Positions 34,725 through 42,855 of a stretch of DNA of 64,000 nucleotides are shown here, piece after piece. Source of the stretch: Thermoplasmata archaeon (GTDB lineage Archaea; Thermoplasmatota; E2; JACPAO01; JAHFTW01). The stretch is from the NCBI GenBank assembly GCA_023269235.1, contig JAHFTW010000001.1, positions 169,548-233,547 on the forward strand, written 5' to 3'. Position numbers and translations under genes: made by a program. The first letter of the stretch is position 1, and every line of letters starts with the position of its first letter. Under the pieces are notes generated by a model that saw only the letters and a list, made by a program, of their open reading frames with translations, had not been told where the DNA came from and searched no databases.

Positions 34725-35669
34725 TCAACGAGTCGGGACGGTCGTCACGGCGCACCCGGTCTCGGTGATGACGAGCGTCGCCTCGGTCTGCGCGACCATG
34801 CCACCCGACGCCTCCGACAACGCGGGGTAGTGCTTCAGCACGCCTTCCTTCTGCAGTTGTTGGAGGTTGAAGCCGAGCTTGCTGGGCTCCAGAAGGTCGG
34901 AGAGCCAGCGGCCCGCGAACGGGAGCTTGGGGTAGCGCTTCTCGATGGCGGCGGCGAGCATGCGCTGGCTCGGCAGCCGCAGCGGGCGGCCTTTCTGGAA
35001 ATGGTAGATGTTGCCGGGCCCCGAGTTCTCGACGCGGCCCGCGGCACCATCGGTGACGAACGGCTCGCACGCGAGCACGTCGCCGACGCGCGGGCGGCGG
35101 CCGACCTTCATCGAGCAGTTCGGGACGGTGAGGCCGGCGTGGAGGTTGAAGCGCTCCAGGCTGTGCCCGGTGAGGTTCTGGAGCGTCTTGAAGCCGAAAT
35201 CCTTCGCGGTCATCTCGATGGCGGAGCCGACCGTGCCGAGGTCCACGTTCGGGCCGAGGATGCTGATGGCCTCCTTGACGCACGCCTCGGAGGCTGCGAT
35301 GAGCCGGGCGCGCGGGCCGTCGTTCTTCGGGAACCCGACCTCGATGGTGAGGGCGTTGTCGGAGAGCGCGCCGTCCAGCTCGGCACCGCAGTCCACCTTG
35401 ACCAGGTCGCCCTCCTTGAGCACGGTGGCGTCACCGGCGGGCGACGTGACGTGGGCGGCCACTGCGTTGAGGGAGAGCGTGCAGGGGAACGCGAAGCCGA
35501 GGCCCGCGTCGCGGATCTTCTGCTCGACGCTGGCGGCGACGTCGAGGACGCGGGCGCCGGGCACGCAGAGCGTGCGGCCGAACTGGAGCGCGTCCGCGGC
35601 GACCTGGCCGGCCTGCATCCACTTCGCCAGGTCCTGCTTGTCCTGGACGGCGACGGAGCGGGACTCCAC
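34725..35669 (-). CDS. map: Methionine aminopeptidase, type II
   Basis: A 314-residue MetAP2 that removes initiator Met from nascent proteins. All five metal ligands are identifiable: Asp93, Asp104, His169, Glu202 and Glu296. The type II insertion (about residues 205-270, helical) is present. GTG start at 35669, three bases after the aMBF1 stop, so the two form one translation-linked transcript. Confidence 0.93.
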   Translation of the reverse strand: MESRSVAVQDKQDLAKWMQAGQVAADALQFGRTLCVPGARVLDVAASVEQKIRDAGLGFAFPCTLSLNAVAAHVTSPAGDATVLKEGDLVKVDCGAELDGALSDNALTIEVGFPKNDGPRARLIAASEACVKEAISILGPNVDLGTVGSAIEMTAKDFGFKTLQNLTGHSLERFNLHAGLTVPNCSMKVGRRPRVGDVLACEPFVTDGAAGRVENSGPGNIYHFQKGRPLRLPSQRMLAAAIEKRYPKLPFAGRWLSDLLEPSKLGFNLQQLQKEGVLKHYPALSEASGGMVAQTEATLVITETGCAVTTVPTR

Positions 35670-35672
35670 GGG

Positions 35673-36179
35673 TCACTTCTTCTTGGCGAGGGCATCCTTG
35701 AGGATGTCGCCGATTGTGAGCGAACCGGAGCCGGGCTTCTTGGTGCCGGAGACGACCGGGGCGGGGCCCTCGACGGCCTCCAGGAGCGTGATGCCGAGCT
35801 CCTTCTCGAGCTTCTTGGAGAGGTCGTCGGAGGGGCGCAGCTTGCCGGCCTCGATGTGCTTGAGCTCGGGGACGCGGGCGCTGACCTTGTTGCCGAGCTG
35901 CTCGTGGCTGAGGCCCTTCGCCTCGCGTGCCTTGTGGATGCGGGCACCGTAGCCCTCGACGAGGACTTTGGTCTCCTGCGCGTCGAAGACGTTGCGGCTT
36001 GTCATGCGGGTGGCGCGGCGCTCCAGGTTCTGCGCGATGGCGCCCTGCGAGCCGGCGGGCGCGGGGGCATCAAGCGGCGAGCCGTACTTGCTGCACTCCA
36101 GCCCGAGGTTCATGACGGTGCCCTCGACCATGTAGCGCCGGGTCCCGACCTTCTTGCCGCACATCTCGCATTCAGCCAT
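35673..36179 (-). CDS. mbf1: Multiprotein bridging factor aMBF1
   Basis: A 168-residue archaeal MBF1. An N-terminal zinc ribbon begins CEMCGKKV with a later Cys in GLECSKYG. A Cro/C1-type helix-turn-helix spans about residues 78-135 (HKAREAKGLSHEQLGNKV). The C-terminal tail ends with repeated Lys. aMBF1 binds the small ribosomal subunit and links transcription to translation. The ATG at 36179 gives the canonical N-terminus; the longer frame overlaps the divergent PAN gene. Confidence 0.92.
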   Translation of the reverse strand: MAECEMCGKKVGTRRYMVEGTVMNLGLECSKYGSPLDAPAPAGSQGAIAQNLERRATRMTSRNVFDAQETKVLVEGYGARIHKAREAKGLSHEQLGNKVSARVPELKHIEAGKLRPSDDLSKKLEKELGITLLEAVEGPAPVVSGTKKPGSGSLTIGDILKDALAKKK

Positions 36180-36212
36180 GACGATCCCTGGGCGGCATGC
36201 GCCGTCCTGACG

Positions 36213-36240
36213 GCAAGCCCTAAAGGTCCGCTCCTTATGA
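36213..36240. promoter_or_regulatory. Divergent promoter region for aMBF1 and PAN
   Basis: Contains minus-strand CCTTTAGGG about 38-40 nt before the aMBF1 ATG, implying a short leader of about 12 nt. It also contains plus-strand CCTTATGAAC about 22 nt before the PAN ATG at 36256. Neither spacing is exactly that of the leaderless genes. Confidence 0.4.
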
Positions 36241-36255
36241 ACCCAAACGCAGGAG

Positions 36256-37482
36256 ATGGCGATTCGCGACCCCCCCGCAGACGAGACCGAGTCGGCCCCC
36301 GACGCCGCTCCGGACGCCGTCGCCGGGCTGGCGGAGCGCAACGCGGAGCTGCGTGACGATAAGCGCAAGTCCGCCGCCGAGGTGAAGGCGCTGCGCGAGG
36401 AGGTGCGCTCGATGACGAAGGAGATCCAGCGCCTCACCGTGGAGCTCGAGAAGGTCAAGCACCCGCCCCTCATCGTCGGCTCCGTCCTCGACCTTCTCGT
36501 GGACGGTCGCGCCGTCATCAAGAGCACGACGGGGCCGAACTTCGTCGTCCCCGTCGCCGACTTCGTCAACCGCGACAAGCTTGTCCCGGGCACGCGCGTC
36601 AGCCTGAGCCAGAGCAACCTCACCGTCGTCGGCATCCTTCCCCCGAGCCGCGACCCGCACGTCTCCGGCATGGAGGTCATCAAGAAGCCGGACGTCACCT
36701 ACGCCCAGGTCGGCGGCCTCGAGCGCGCCATCCAGGAGCTGCGCGAGACCGTCGAGTACCCGCTCACCAAGCCCGAGGTGTTCACCAAGCTTGGCATCAA
36801 CCCCCCAAAGGGCGTCCTCCTGCGCGGCCTCCCGGGCACCGGCAAGACCATGCTCGCCAAGGCGGTCGCCAACGCCACGAACGCGACCTTCATCCGACTG
36901 GTCGCGAGCGAACTGGTGCAGAAGTTCATCGGCGAGGGCTCGCGCAAGGTGCACGACCTCTTCCAGTTGGCCCGCGACAAGGCGCCGAGCATCATCTTCA
37001 TCGACGAGATTGACGCCGTGGGCGCGCGCCGCACCGACGACGGCACGACCAGCAACCGCGAGGTCGAGCGCACCCTCATGCAGCTTCTGGCCGAGCTCGA
37101 CGGATTCGAGTCCCGCGGCGACGTCCGCATCATGGCCGCCACGAACCGCGCCGACATCCTCGACCCGGCCCTGCTCCGCCCCGGCCGCTTCGACCGCATC
37201 GTGGACGTCCCGCTCCCCAGCCCGGAGGGCGTCGCCGAGATCTTCCGCATCCACACCAAAGGCATGACCCTCGACAAGGACGTCGAGCTCGCGAGCCTCA
37301 CGGGGAAGCTCAAGGCCGTGAGCGGCGCCGACGTGGCCGCCATCTGCACCGAGGCCGGCATGCGCGCCGTCCGCGCCGAGCGGGCGACCATTACACAAGC
37401 CGACCTGGCCGCGGGCATCCAGAAGTACCAGAAAGGCGAGCTGCACACGGGGCACGGCTCCCCGGCGGGCATCTACGCGTAA
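36256..37482 (+). CDS. pan: Proteasome-activating nucleotidase PAN
   Basis: A 408-residue AAA ATPase that unfolds substrates for the 20S proteasome. An N-terminal coiled coil (about 25-65) precedes an OB domain (about 75-140) and the AAA module. Walker A is LPGTGKT (about residues 192-199), Walker B IIFIDEID (246-253), and the second region of homology includes LRPGRFDR. The C-terminus is IYA, an HbYX motif that opens the proteasome gate. Proteasome core genes are not in this window. Confidence 0.95.
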   Translation: MAIRDPPADETESAPDAAPDAVAGLAERNAELRDDKRKSAAEVKALREEVRSMTKEIQRLTVELEKVKHPPLIVGSVLDLLVDGRAVIKSTTGPNFVVPVADFVNRDKLVPGTRVSLSQSNLTVVGILPPSRDPHVSGMEVIKKPDVTYAQVGGLERAIQELRETVEYPLTKPEVFTKLGINPPKGVLLRGLPGTGKTMLAKAVANATNATFIRLVASELVQKFIGEGSRKVHDLFQLARDKAPSIIFIDEIDAVGARRTDDGTTSNREVERTLMQLLAELDGFESRGDVRIMAATNRADILDPALLRPGRFDRIVDVPLPSPEGVAEIFRIHTKGMTLDKDVELASLTGKLKAVSGADVAAICTEAGMRAVRAERATITQADLAAGIQKYQKGELHTGHGSPAGIYA

Positions 37483-37511
37483 GGGACGCTGAGCGTTCGC
37501 TTCCCGTTCCC

Positions 37512-37516
37512 TTTAT
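37512..37516 (+). promoter_or_regulatory. TATA-like box deciding the start at 37542
   Basis: TTTAT about 28 nt before the ATG at 37542. The earlier in-frame ATG at 37515 lies inside this box and would leave no room for it, so 37542 is preferred. Confidence 0.5.
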
Positions 37517-37541
37517 GGGCAGAACCTCGGTCCAACCTGCG

Positions 37542-38129
37542 ATGATGCAGCTCCAAGACGCCCTGGCCCAGGCCGAGGCGCACCTCCGGAACGCCACCGA
37601 GCTCGCTGGGCGCCCCGTCGGCAAGGAGGAGCTGCTGTACATGTGGGACAACCAGATCACGGCGCTCGACAACTTCCTCGCCGACTCCGAGTCCGTCCAG
37701 GACGACAAGCTCAAGGGACTGCGCGCCCAGCTGCGCGAGACCAAGAAGAAGCTCACCGACTCCGTCGTCGCCTTCGAGGCCCAGGCCTCCGGCGAGACCG
37801 CCGAGGGCGGGGAGCCGAGCGAGGCCGAGTGGGTCGAGTCCTACATGGAGCAGGCGAAGGAGATGATCGCCCTCGTCAAGGAGTCGCTTGGCCAGAAGAT
37901 CAAGTCGGTGCAAGACCTCGTCCAGTGGGAGGAGCCCCTCGCCGTCGTCAACGGCTTCCTCGCCGACTCGGAGCCGTTCCAGGAGAAGTCCCGTGATTTG
38001 CGCAAGGCCCGCAGCATCGTCCGCCTCGCACGCAAGGACCTCAAGGCGTCCATTGAGGATGTCTTCACGAAGTGGAAGGCCGCCGACCGCGCCTCCGGCG
38101 CCGACGGGGACGACGAAGACGAGGACTAG
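37542..38129 (+). CDS. Hypothetical helical protein with an internal duplication
   Basis: A 195-residue, highly charged, probably all-helical cytoplasmic protein with an acidic tail (DDEDED). Two copies of a module are visible: W[DE]xx(I/L)..(L/V)(D/N).FLADSE followed by a Lys/Arg-rich helix, once near residues 35-80 and again near 128-172. No enzyme motif or membrane segment is seen and the family is not recognised. Its position just after PAN could mean a proteasome-linked accessory role, but that is speculation. Confidence 0.75.
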   Translation: MMQLQDALAQAEAHLRNATELAGRPVGKEELLYMWDNQITALDNFLADSESVQDDKLKGLRAQLRETKKKLTDSVVAFEAQASGETAEGGEPSEAEWVESYMEQAKEMIALVKESLGQKIKSVQDLVQWEEPLAVVNGFLADSEPFQEKSRDLRKARSIVRLARKDLKASIEDVFTKWKAADRASGADGDDEDED

Positions 38130-38144
38130 TTGTCCTCGGCTTGC

Positions 38145-38164
38145 TCCGGCCCGCAAGGGCCGGA
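38145..38164. terminator. Perfect GC hairpin between two genes
   Basis: TCCGGCCC-GCAA-GGGCCGGA forms an 8-bp perfect stem with a GCAA tetraloop, 15 bp after the upstream stop codon and 20 bp before the zinc-ribbon ATG. No T-run follows, so it is either a structural 3' end for the upstream mRNA or a 5' element of the small gene. Confidence 0.45.
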
Positions 38165-38184
38165 CCCTGGCGACGAGTGAGGCA

Positions 38185-38295
38185 ATGCCCATGATGGCGT
38201 GCCCCTTGTGCGGCGCGGAGATGGCGTGGGTCAAGGCCCACTACGACTGCCCGCGCTGCCATTTCATCAAGCCCTGCTGCGAGCAGGACCAGTGA
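38185..38295 (+). CDS. Tiny zinc-ribbon protein
   Basis: A 36-residue protein with CPLCGAEM and CPRCHFIKPCC, giving two CxxC knuckles plus an extra Cys pair, typical of a single zinc ribbon. ATGs also occur at 38191 and 38194 in frame. Such micro-proteins are common in archaea and probably bind nucleic acid or a partner protein; no specific function is readable. It lies between the hairpin at 38145 and the tRNA-Val promoter. Confidence 0.6.
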   Translation: MPMMACPLCGAEMAWVKAHYDCPRCHFIKPCCEQDQ

Positions 38296-38311
38296 GGCCG
38301 CTAGGTAGCCC

Positions 38312-38317
38312 TTAAAT
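38312..38317 (+). promoter_or_regulatory. TATA box for tRNA-Val
   Basis: TTAAAT within CCCTTAAATGGG, 49 nt before the mature tRNA 5' end, implying a 5' leader of about 25 nt. Confidence 0.5.
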
Positions 38318-38365
38318 GGGTCGCCTAAGTCGGCCGTTTCGCCGGAGCAGTCCGGCACCGCATCC

Positions 38366-38438
38366 GGGCTCGTGGTCTAGCGGTTATGACGTCACCTTGA
38401 CATGGTGAATATCACCAGTTCAAATCTGGTCGAGCCCA
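38366..38438 (+). tRNA. tRNA-Val (anticodon GAC)
   Basis: A 73-nt cloverleaf. The acceptor stem GGGCTCG pairs with CGAGCCC, the anticodon stem TCACC/GGTGA encloses TTGACAT with anticodon GAC (reads GTC), and the T-arm is ACCAG-TTCAAAT-CTGGT with discriminator A. No intron or encoded CCA. Its 3' end is the first member of a 110-bp tandem array. Confidence 0.96.
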
Positions 38439-38665
38439 CTCTCACTCGCTTCGCTCGTTCGAGAGGAGCTCGACCCGATTGTGGTGCTCGCTTCGCTTGC
38501 TCGCGACGGAGCCTTGCTAGGCTCCGTCGCCAAATCTGGTCAAGCCCACTCTCACTCGCTTCGCTCGTTCGAGAGGAGCTCGACCCGATTGTGGTGCTCG
38601 CTTCGCTTGCTCGCGTCAGGCCGCGGCTGCGCCCTGCCGCCAAATCTGGTGGAGCCCACTTCCAG
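38421..38665 (+). repeat. 110-bp tandem array carrying copies of the tRNA-Val 3' end
   Basis: The tRNA 3' segment starting CAAATCTGGT recurs at 38421 (in the tRNA), 38531 and 38641, spaced exactly 110 bp. After the first two copies about 65 bp are also identical. Just before each extra copy is a hairpin: 38503-38530 has a perfect 12-bp stem with a 4-base loop, and 38613-38640 pairs at 10 of 12 positions with a different sequence. No gene is present in this 227-bp stretch. Confidence 0.92.
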
Positions 38666-39712
38666 TCAAGCCCGCTCCATCCGGAGCCGGCGCGCCGCCC
38701 AGCCCATCCCCACTGCCGTCGTGACGACGCCGAGCGCGGCGAGGATTCCCAACGTCGTCCAGACGCGAGCATCCGCGGCGCCGGTCGCGAGGAGGGCCGC
38801 GAGGTTGAGCGGGTTCGCGGGGAGTAGGAGGCTGCCGAGCGCGAGGAGGATGGCGACGAGCGCGTAGGCGGCCTGGACGGTGTTGCTGCGGCCGAAGCCG
38901 GCGGCGATGGCGACGCCAGCACCTGCGAGGATGAGCGTCGTGGAGAGGCTGAGCGCGATGAGGCCGGGCAGGTTCGCCACGGGCAGATGGTTGAGGGTGA
39001 GCAGGGCGATCCAGAGGAGCATCTGCGCCGGGGCGAGCAGGAGCGGGACGAGGAGCTTGCCGGCGAGGATGCGCGGGACGCCCAGCGGCGCGCTCCGGAG
39101 GAGGACGAGCGTGCGGGTCTGGACCTCCTGCGTCACCGTGTCGCCTGCGACGGCGCCGGAGAGGAAGACCGGGGTGAAGACCAGCAGCGGGAGCAAGGTC
39201 GCGTACACGAACGCGTACGGTGCGTCGGCCTTCGCGGGCACGGGTACGGTGAGGACTTGCTGCTGCAGGCGGCCTTGCTCTGCGGTGCGCAGGTGCTCCT
39301 CGTAGCGTTCTAGCAGGCCCTTCATCTGCGTGAGCAGGAGTGTTGCGGGGATGCCGCCGTCCTCCAGCAGGAGATTCACCGTATGCAGGCCGTCTGCCCC
39401 GATTTCCTCCTGCACGACGGCGTCCACGCGGCGTGCCTGGAACGCGGCCACCGCGGCGCTCGCCTCTAGTGGCTGGACGTGGAGGTTCCGCGCGTCCTTG
39501 AGGAGCCCATCGAAGCCGCCCGGCCCCACGTAGGCGATGTCTGCGCGCGTGCGGGCCGAGGTCGAGGACGGGTCGTAGAGGCCGGTGAGGCCCACCGCGA
39601 GGAAGGTGCTGAAGCCGGCGATGAAGAGCTGCACGACGAGGGCGACGACGATGGTCTTCTCGCGCAGGATGTCCCGGAGCTCCTTGCGCGCGAGGGCGCC
39701 AAGCTGGCTCAT
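38666..39712 (-). CDS. ABC-2 type transporter permease (NatB-like)
   Basis: A 348-residue permease. A first membrane segment near residues 20-45 is followed by a large extracellular domain (about 50-165), then five hydrophobic segments, including the FTPVFLSGAVAGDTVTQEVQTRTLVLLRSAPL region typical of ABC-2 and sodium-export NatB permeases. The ATG at 39712 overlaps the stop of the next upstream gene (ATGA). With that gene and the ATPase it forms a three-gene exporter operon; the substrate is unknown. Confidence 0.87.
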   Translation of the reverse strand: MSQLGALARKELRDILREKTIVVALVVQLFIAGFSTFLAVGLTGLYDPSSTSARTRADIAYVGPGGFDGLLKDARNLHVQPLEASAAVAAFQARRVDAVVQEEIGADGLHTVNLLLEDGGIPATLLLTQMKGLLERYEEHLRTAEQGRLQQQVLTVPVPAKADAPYAFVYATLLPLLVFTPVFLSGAVAGDTVTQEVQTRTLVLLRSAPLGVPRILAGKLLVPLLLAPAQMLLWIALLTLNHLPVANLPGLIALSLSTTLILAGAGVAIAAGFGRSNTVQAAYALVAILLALGSLLLPANPLNLAALLATGAADARVWTTLGILAALGVVTTAVGMGWAARRLRMERA

Positions 39713-41394
39713 GCGAGGGCCCCCGCGAGGATGGCGAGGTTGTAGGCGCAGTGGAGCGCCCACGCGCCCGCCAAGGCGGTGAGGGTCCAGCCGCGGCCCC
39801 GCCCCGTCCCGGAGGCGCCGACCATGGCGGCGACGACGTGCAGGGCTAGGGGGGCGATCAGCAGGAGGCCGGTGCCGCCGCCAAGGACCGCGAGCGCGGA
39901 CTGGCCGCTGGGCAGCAGCCCGAACCCGACGAGGCCGACGATGAGGGCCAGCTTCTCGCCCAGGAAGAAACCCGAGCCGACCAGGACGCCGGAGAGCCAC
40001 GCCGGGCGTGGGCGGCCGGCCGTGCGATGCGCGGAGACGGCGGCTTGCTTGAGCCCCTCCTCGACGAGCGCGGCGCCAAGCACGACGGCGGGGATGGCGG
40101 CGTAGAGGGTGAGCGGGATGACGAGGGCCAGGAGGAACAGCTGGAGCGCCAGCGCGAAGGGGACCGCGAGGATGCCCGCCACCAGGAGGCCGCGCCGGGT
40201 GGCGGCGAGGCGGCGCAAGGAGGCCATCAGGCGCGACGAGAGGCTCGCTTGCCCGTGCAGGGTCTCGTCGCGGGTGAGGCCGAGCGAGAGGAGGACGAGC
40301 GAGACCGCGACCAAGGCGAGGGGGAGGGTAGCGCAGAGGAACGGCCCCCAGCCGACGGAGTCGCCTTCGATGGAGGCCGAGATGACCGCGACGGGGCTGA
40401 GGAACGCGACCTGCGGGATGGCGGTGAAGATGGCGGGCAGGAACAGGAACGTGCTGAGCATCGTCGTCGCGCCGGTGAGGAGGAACGTCAGCTCGCGGGG
40501 CGAGCGCGCCAGCAGGCCAAGGAGGAGGCTGGTGGCGAGGACGAACACGATGACGAGAAGGGCCGCGATGGCGCCGAGCCAGCCGACTCCGACGGCCACG
40601 CCGGCGACGAGCCAGACGAAGAGGCCGATGCCGAGGTAGGGCAGGGTGCGGCCGGCGAGGATCTGCCACGGCGCGAGCGGGGAGGCGAGGAGAAGGACGG
40701 TGCGGTGGCGGGTCCGCTCGGCGAGCAGGGAGCCGGCGTGGAGTTGTGCGACCAGGTTCATCGGGATGAGGAACGCGAAGGTCAGCAGGAGGCTGCGGAC
40801 CGGGAAAGGCGGGTTGACGTCGCGCGGCTTGACGGCGAGCGTGCGCGCCTCCGGCGGGGCGGCGTCGAGGACCGGGTTCGCCGTCGGGGTCGCGGTGGGC
40901 CCGGCGGACGATGACGCCGGAGTGGTGGCGGTCGAGGGAATCGCCGACGATGCCGCGGCGGTCACGGGGGCCTGCGGGGCGTTTAGGATGTTAACGAGGA
41001 CCGGGAACGCGGCCGCCTGGTCGGCCTCCGCGGAAAGGCGCTCGTCAAGCCAACGCTGGGTCGCCTGCCGGAGCGCTTGGAGGGCGGCGGTGCCCCGGGC
41101 GCTGGTTTCCGCGTGTGGCGCCGTGTCCACCCAGAGGGCGATGCGACCACCCAGGTCGGCCTGGGTCGCGGGCAGGGCGGCGAAGCGCGCGTCCGAGGCG
41201 ACGACGGGGGCGAACGGGGAGTCCGCCGCGACGCCGACGGGGTACAGGCCACGCTGGGCGTCCAGGCGCGACACGACAAAGGGTCCGAGGAGCAGGATGC
41301 CGACGAACACCAGCGCGAGGAGCGGCGCGGTGCGACGGTTGAGGAACGCCGTGCTGCGGCGCACCTCATGCCAGGCGACGGCCCACGTGCCCAT
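39709..41394 (-). CDS. ABC-2 permease fused to a PrsW/CPBP-type membrane protease-like domain
   Basis: A 561-residue polytopic protein. Residues 1-390 resemble a NatB/ABC-2 permease: one membrane segment, a large external loop with an Ala/Ser/Thr/Pro linker, then several segments. Residues about 400-561 form a second membrane domain with VEEGLKQAAV, an EExxK motif like that of PrsW or CPBP intramembrane proteases, and further helices with HVVAAM and HCAYNLA His-containing motifs. Start ATG at 41394, 1 bp after the ATPase stop. The fusion suggests an export system with built-in membrane proteolysis (inference). Confidence 0.78.
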   Translation of the reverse strand: MGTWAVAWHEVRRSTAFLNRRTAPLLALVFVGILLLGPFVVSRLDAQRGLYPVGVAADSPFAPVVASDARFAALPATQADLGGRIALWVDTAPHAETSARGTAALQALRQATQRWLDERLSAEADQAAAFPVLVNILNAPQAPVTAAASSAIPSTATTPASSSAGPTATPTANPVLDAAPPEARTLAVKPRDVNPPFPVRSLLLTFAFLIPMNLVAQLHAGSLLAERTRHRTVLLLASPLAPWQILAGRTLPYLGIGLFVWLVAGVAVGVGWLGAIAALLVIVFVLATSLLLGLLARSPRELTFLLTGATTMLSTFLFLPAIFTAIPQVAFLSPVAVISASIEGDSVGWGPFLCATLPLALVAVSLVLLSLGLTRDETLHGQASLSSRLMASLRRLAATRRGLLVAGILAVPFALALQLFLLALVIPLTLYAAIPAVVLGAALVEEGLKQAAVSAHRTAGRPRPAWLSGVLVGSGFFLGEKLALIVGLVGFGLLPSGQSALAVLGGGTGLLLIAPLALHVVAAMVGASGTGRGRGWTLTALAGAWALHCAYNLAILAGALA

Positions 41395-41395
41395 C

Positions 41396-42298
41396 TCAGG
41401 CCCCCGCGACGCGGCGCAGGATGTCGTCGAGGCTGGGCGGGAGCGATTCCACCTCGACCGGAGTGCCGCCGGCGGCGCGGACTCGGGCGAGCGCCTCCTC
41501 CAGGAGGACGGGGCTGGCGACCTCGCCCACGTGGAGCGGCCCCTGAGGCGCGGAGCCAGGGAAAGGCCGGTCGGCGTGGAGGCGGTAGCGCGGCGTCCCG
41601 AAGGCGTGGCGCAGCTCGGAGAGCGAGCCGCGCGCGGCAATCTGGCCCTGGTGCAGGAGGACGATGGTGTCGCACAGGTCCTCGACCTGGCGCAGGTTGT
41701 GCGCGGAGAGCAGGATGGCCTTGCCTTCGGCGCGCAGCTCGAGGAGGAACGCGTCGAGCTCGCGGCGCGTCGCTGGGTCGAGGCCGCTGGCCGGCTCGTC
41801 GAGGATGAGGACCCCAGGGTCGTGCAGGAGGGCGCGCGCGATGGCGACCTTGCGCGCGGAGCCCTTGGAGAGCTCGCCGATGGGCTTCTTCCAGAACGGC
41901 TCGTCGAGCCGGAGGCGGCGTAGCAGGGTCTCGGCGCGGGCCTTGCTTTCCTTGCGCCTGAGGCCGTACAAGCTCCCGAAGAAGGCGAGGCAGGCGAGGG
42001 GCGTCTGCTCGTCGTAGAGCGGCGAATCCTCGGGAAGGTAGCCGATGCCCTTGCGGGCGGCGGGGCGGAGCGTCGCCTGGCCGTCGACGGTGGCGGTGCC
42101 GGTGGTGGGCTCGACGAGGCCGCACAGCATCTTCAGCGTCGTGGACTTGCCGGCGCCGTTGTTGCCCACGAGACCGACGATCGTCCCGGGGCGAACCTCC
42201 AGCGTGACCTCGGCCACGGCGGCGACGGGGCCGTAGTGCTTGCCCAGCCCGGAGGCGACCAGCATTGCCCGCGCCACGGCCCTCGGCCACTTCACCAT
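41396..42298 (-). CDS. ABC transporter ATP-binding protein
   Basis: A 300-residue ATPase subunit. Walker A is GNNGAGKST, the signature is LSKGSARK rather than LSGGQ, Walker B is VLILDEPASGLDP, and the H-loop is SAHNLRQVE. A C-terminal regulatory extension of about 80 residues is present, as in NatA-like exporters. An in-frame ATG at 42265 would give a more compact N-terminus (MLVASGLGKHYG). First gene of the three-gene ABC operon. Confidence 0.92.
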   Translation of the reverse strand: MVKWPRAVARAMLVASGLGKHYGPVAAVAEVTLEVRPGTIVGLVGNNGAGKSTTLKMLCGLVEPTTGTATVDGQATLRPAARKGIGYLPEDSPLYDEQTPLACLAFFGSLYGLRRKESKARAETLLRRLRLDEPFWKKPIGELSKGSARKVAIARALLHDPGVLILDEPASGLDPATRRELDAFLLELRAEGKAILLSAHNLRQVEDLCDTIVLLHQGQIAARGSLSELRHAFGTPRYRLHADRPFPGSAPQGPLHVGEVASPVLLEEALARVRAAGGTPVEVESLPPSLDDILRRVAGA

Positions 42299-42315
42299 GC
42301 CGCTGGGAGCCCGGC

Positions 42316-42771
42316 TCAGCCGACGACCTGCTCGAACACCTTGTAGGGCGTCTCCTTCATGCCGTGGCCGCGGTAGGCGCGCAGCCCAAGTTCGTTGTTG
42401 CTTTCGACGTAGAGGCGGATGGAGCGCACGTTGCCCTCACGCTTGGCGGCGGCCTGGATGGCCTTGTAGAGGGCGGTCCAGACGCCGGTGCCGCGCCGCT
42501 CGGGGACGACGAAGGCGCTCTGGATCCACCAGTACCATGCCTCGTGCCAGTCGGACCACTCGAACGTGACGTACGTGGAGCCCAGCACTTTGCCGTCCTC
42601 CTCCGCGACGAAGAGGCGGCCTTTGCGGGGATCGTCGAGGACGGCCTTGACACCACGGCGGACGACGGCCTCGTCGAGGCGGATGCCCTCGGAGTCGAAG
42701 GCGTTGCCGAGCGTCGAGCGCACAAGGGAGTCGAGGTCGGAGGCGCGGCCGGCGCGCACAAGAATGCTCAC
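42316..42771 (-). CDS. GNAT-family acetyltransferase
   Basis: A 151-residue GNAT with GTG start. The VVPERRGTGVWTALYKAI acetyl-CoA loop (near residue 90) and the C-terminal ESNNELGLRAYRGHGM segment are clear. It lies 17 bp upstream of the ABC ATPase in the same orientation and may be co-transcribed. Substrate unknown. Confidence 0.85.
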   Translation of the reverse strand: MSILVRAGRASDLDSLVRSTLGNAFDSEGIRLDEAVVRRGVKAVLDDPRKGRLFVAEEDGKVLGSTYVTFEWSDWHEAWYWWIQSAFVVPERRGTGVWTALYKAIQAAAKREGNVRSIRLYVESNNELGLRAYRGHGMKETPYKVFEQVVG

Positions 42772-42795
42772 GCAGGTCGCAAGAAGAGGGTCATC

Positions 42796-42829
42796 AAAAG
42801 GGAAGGGGGAAGGAGGGGGGAAAGGAAAG
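42796..42829 (-). terminator. Polypyrimidine tract (minus strand)
   Basis: On the minus strand this is an uninterrupted C/T run including CTTTCCTTTCCCCCC. It is about 27 bp downstream of the double-CxxC gene stop; similar C/T tracts follow two other genes in this window. Confidence 0.4.
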
Positions 42830-42855
42830 TCGATTCTGCGACCGGTTAGAGGATT

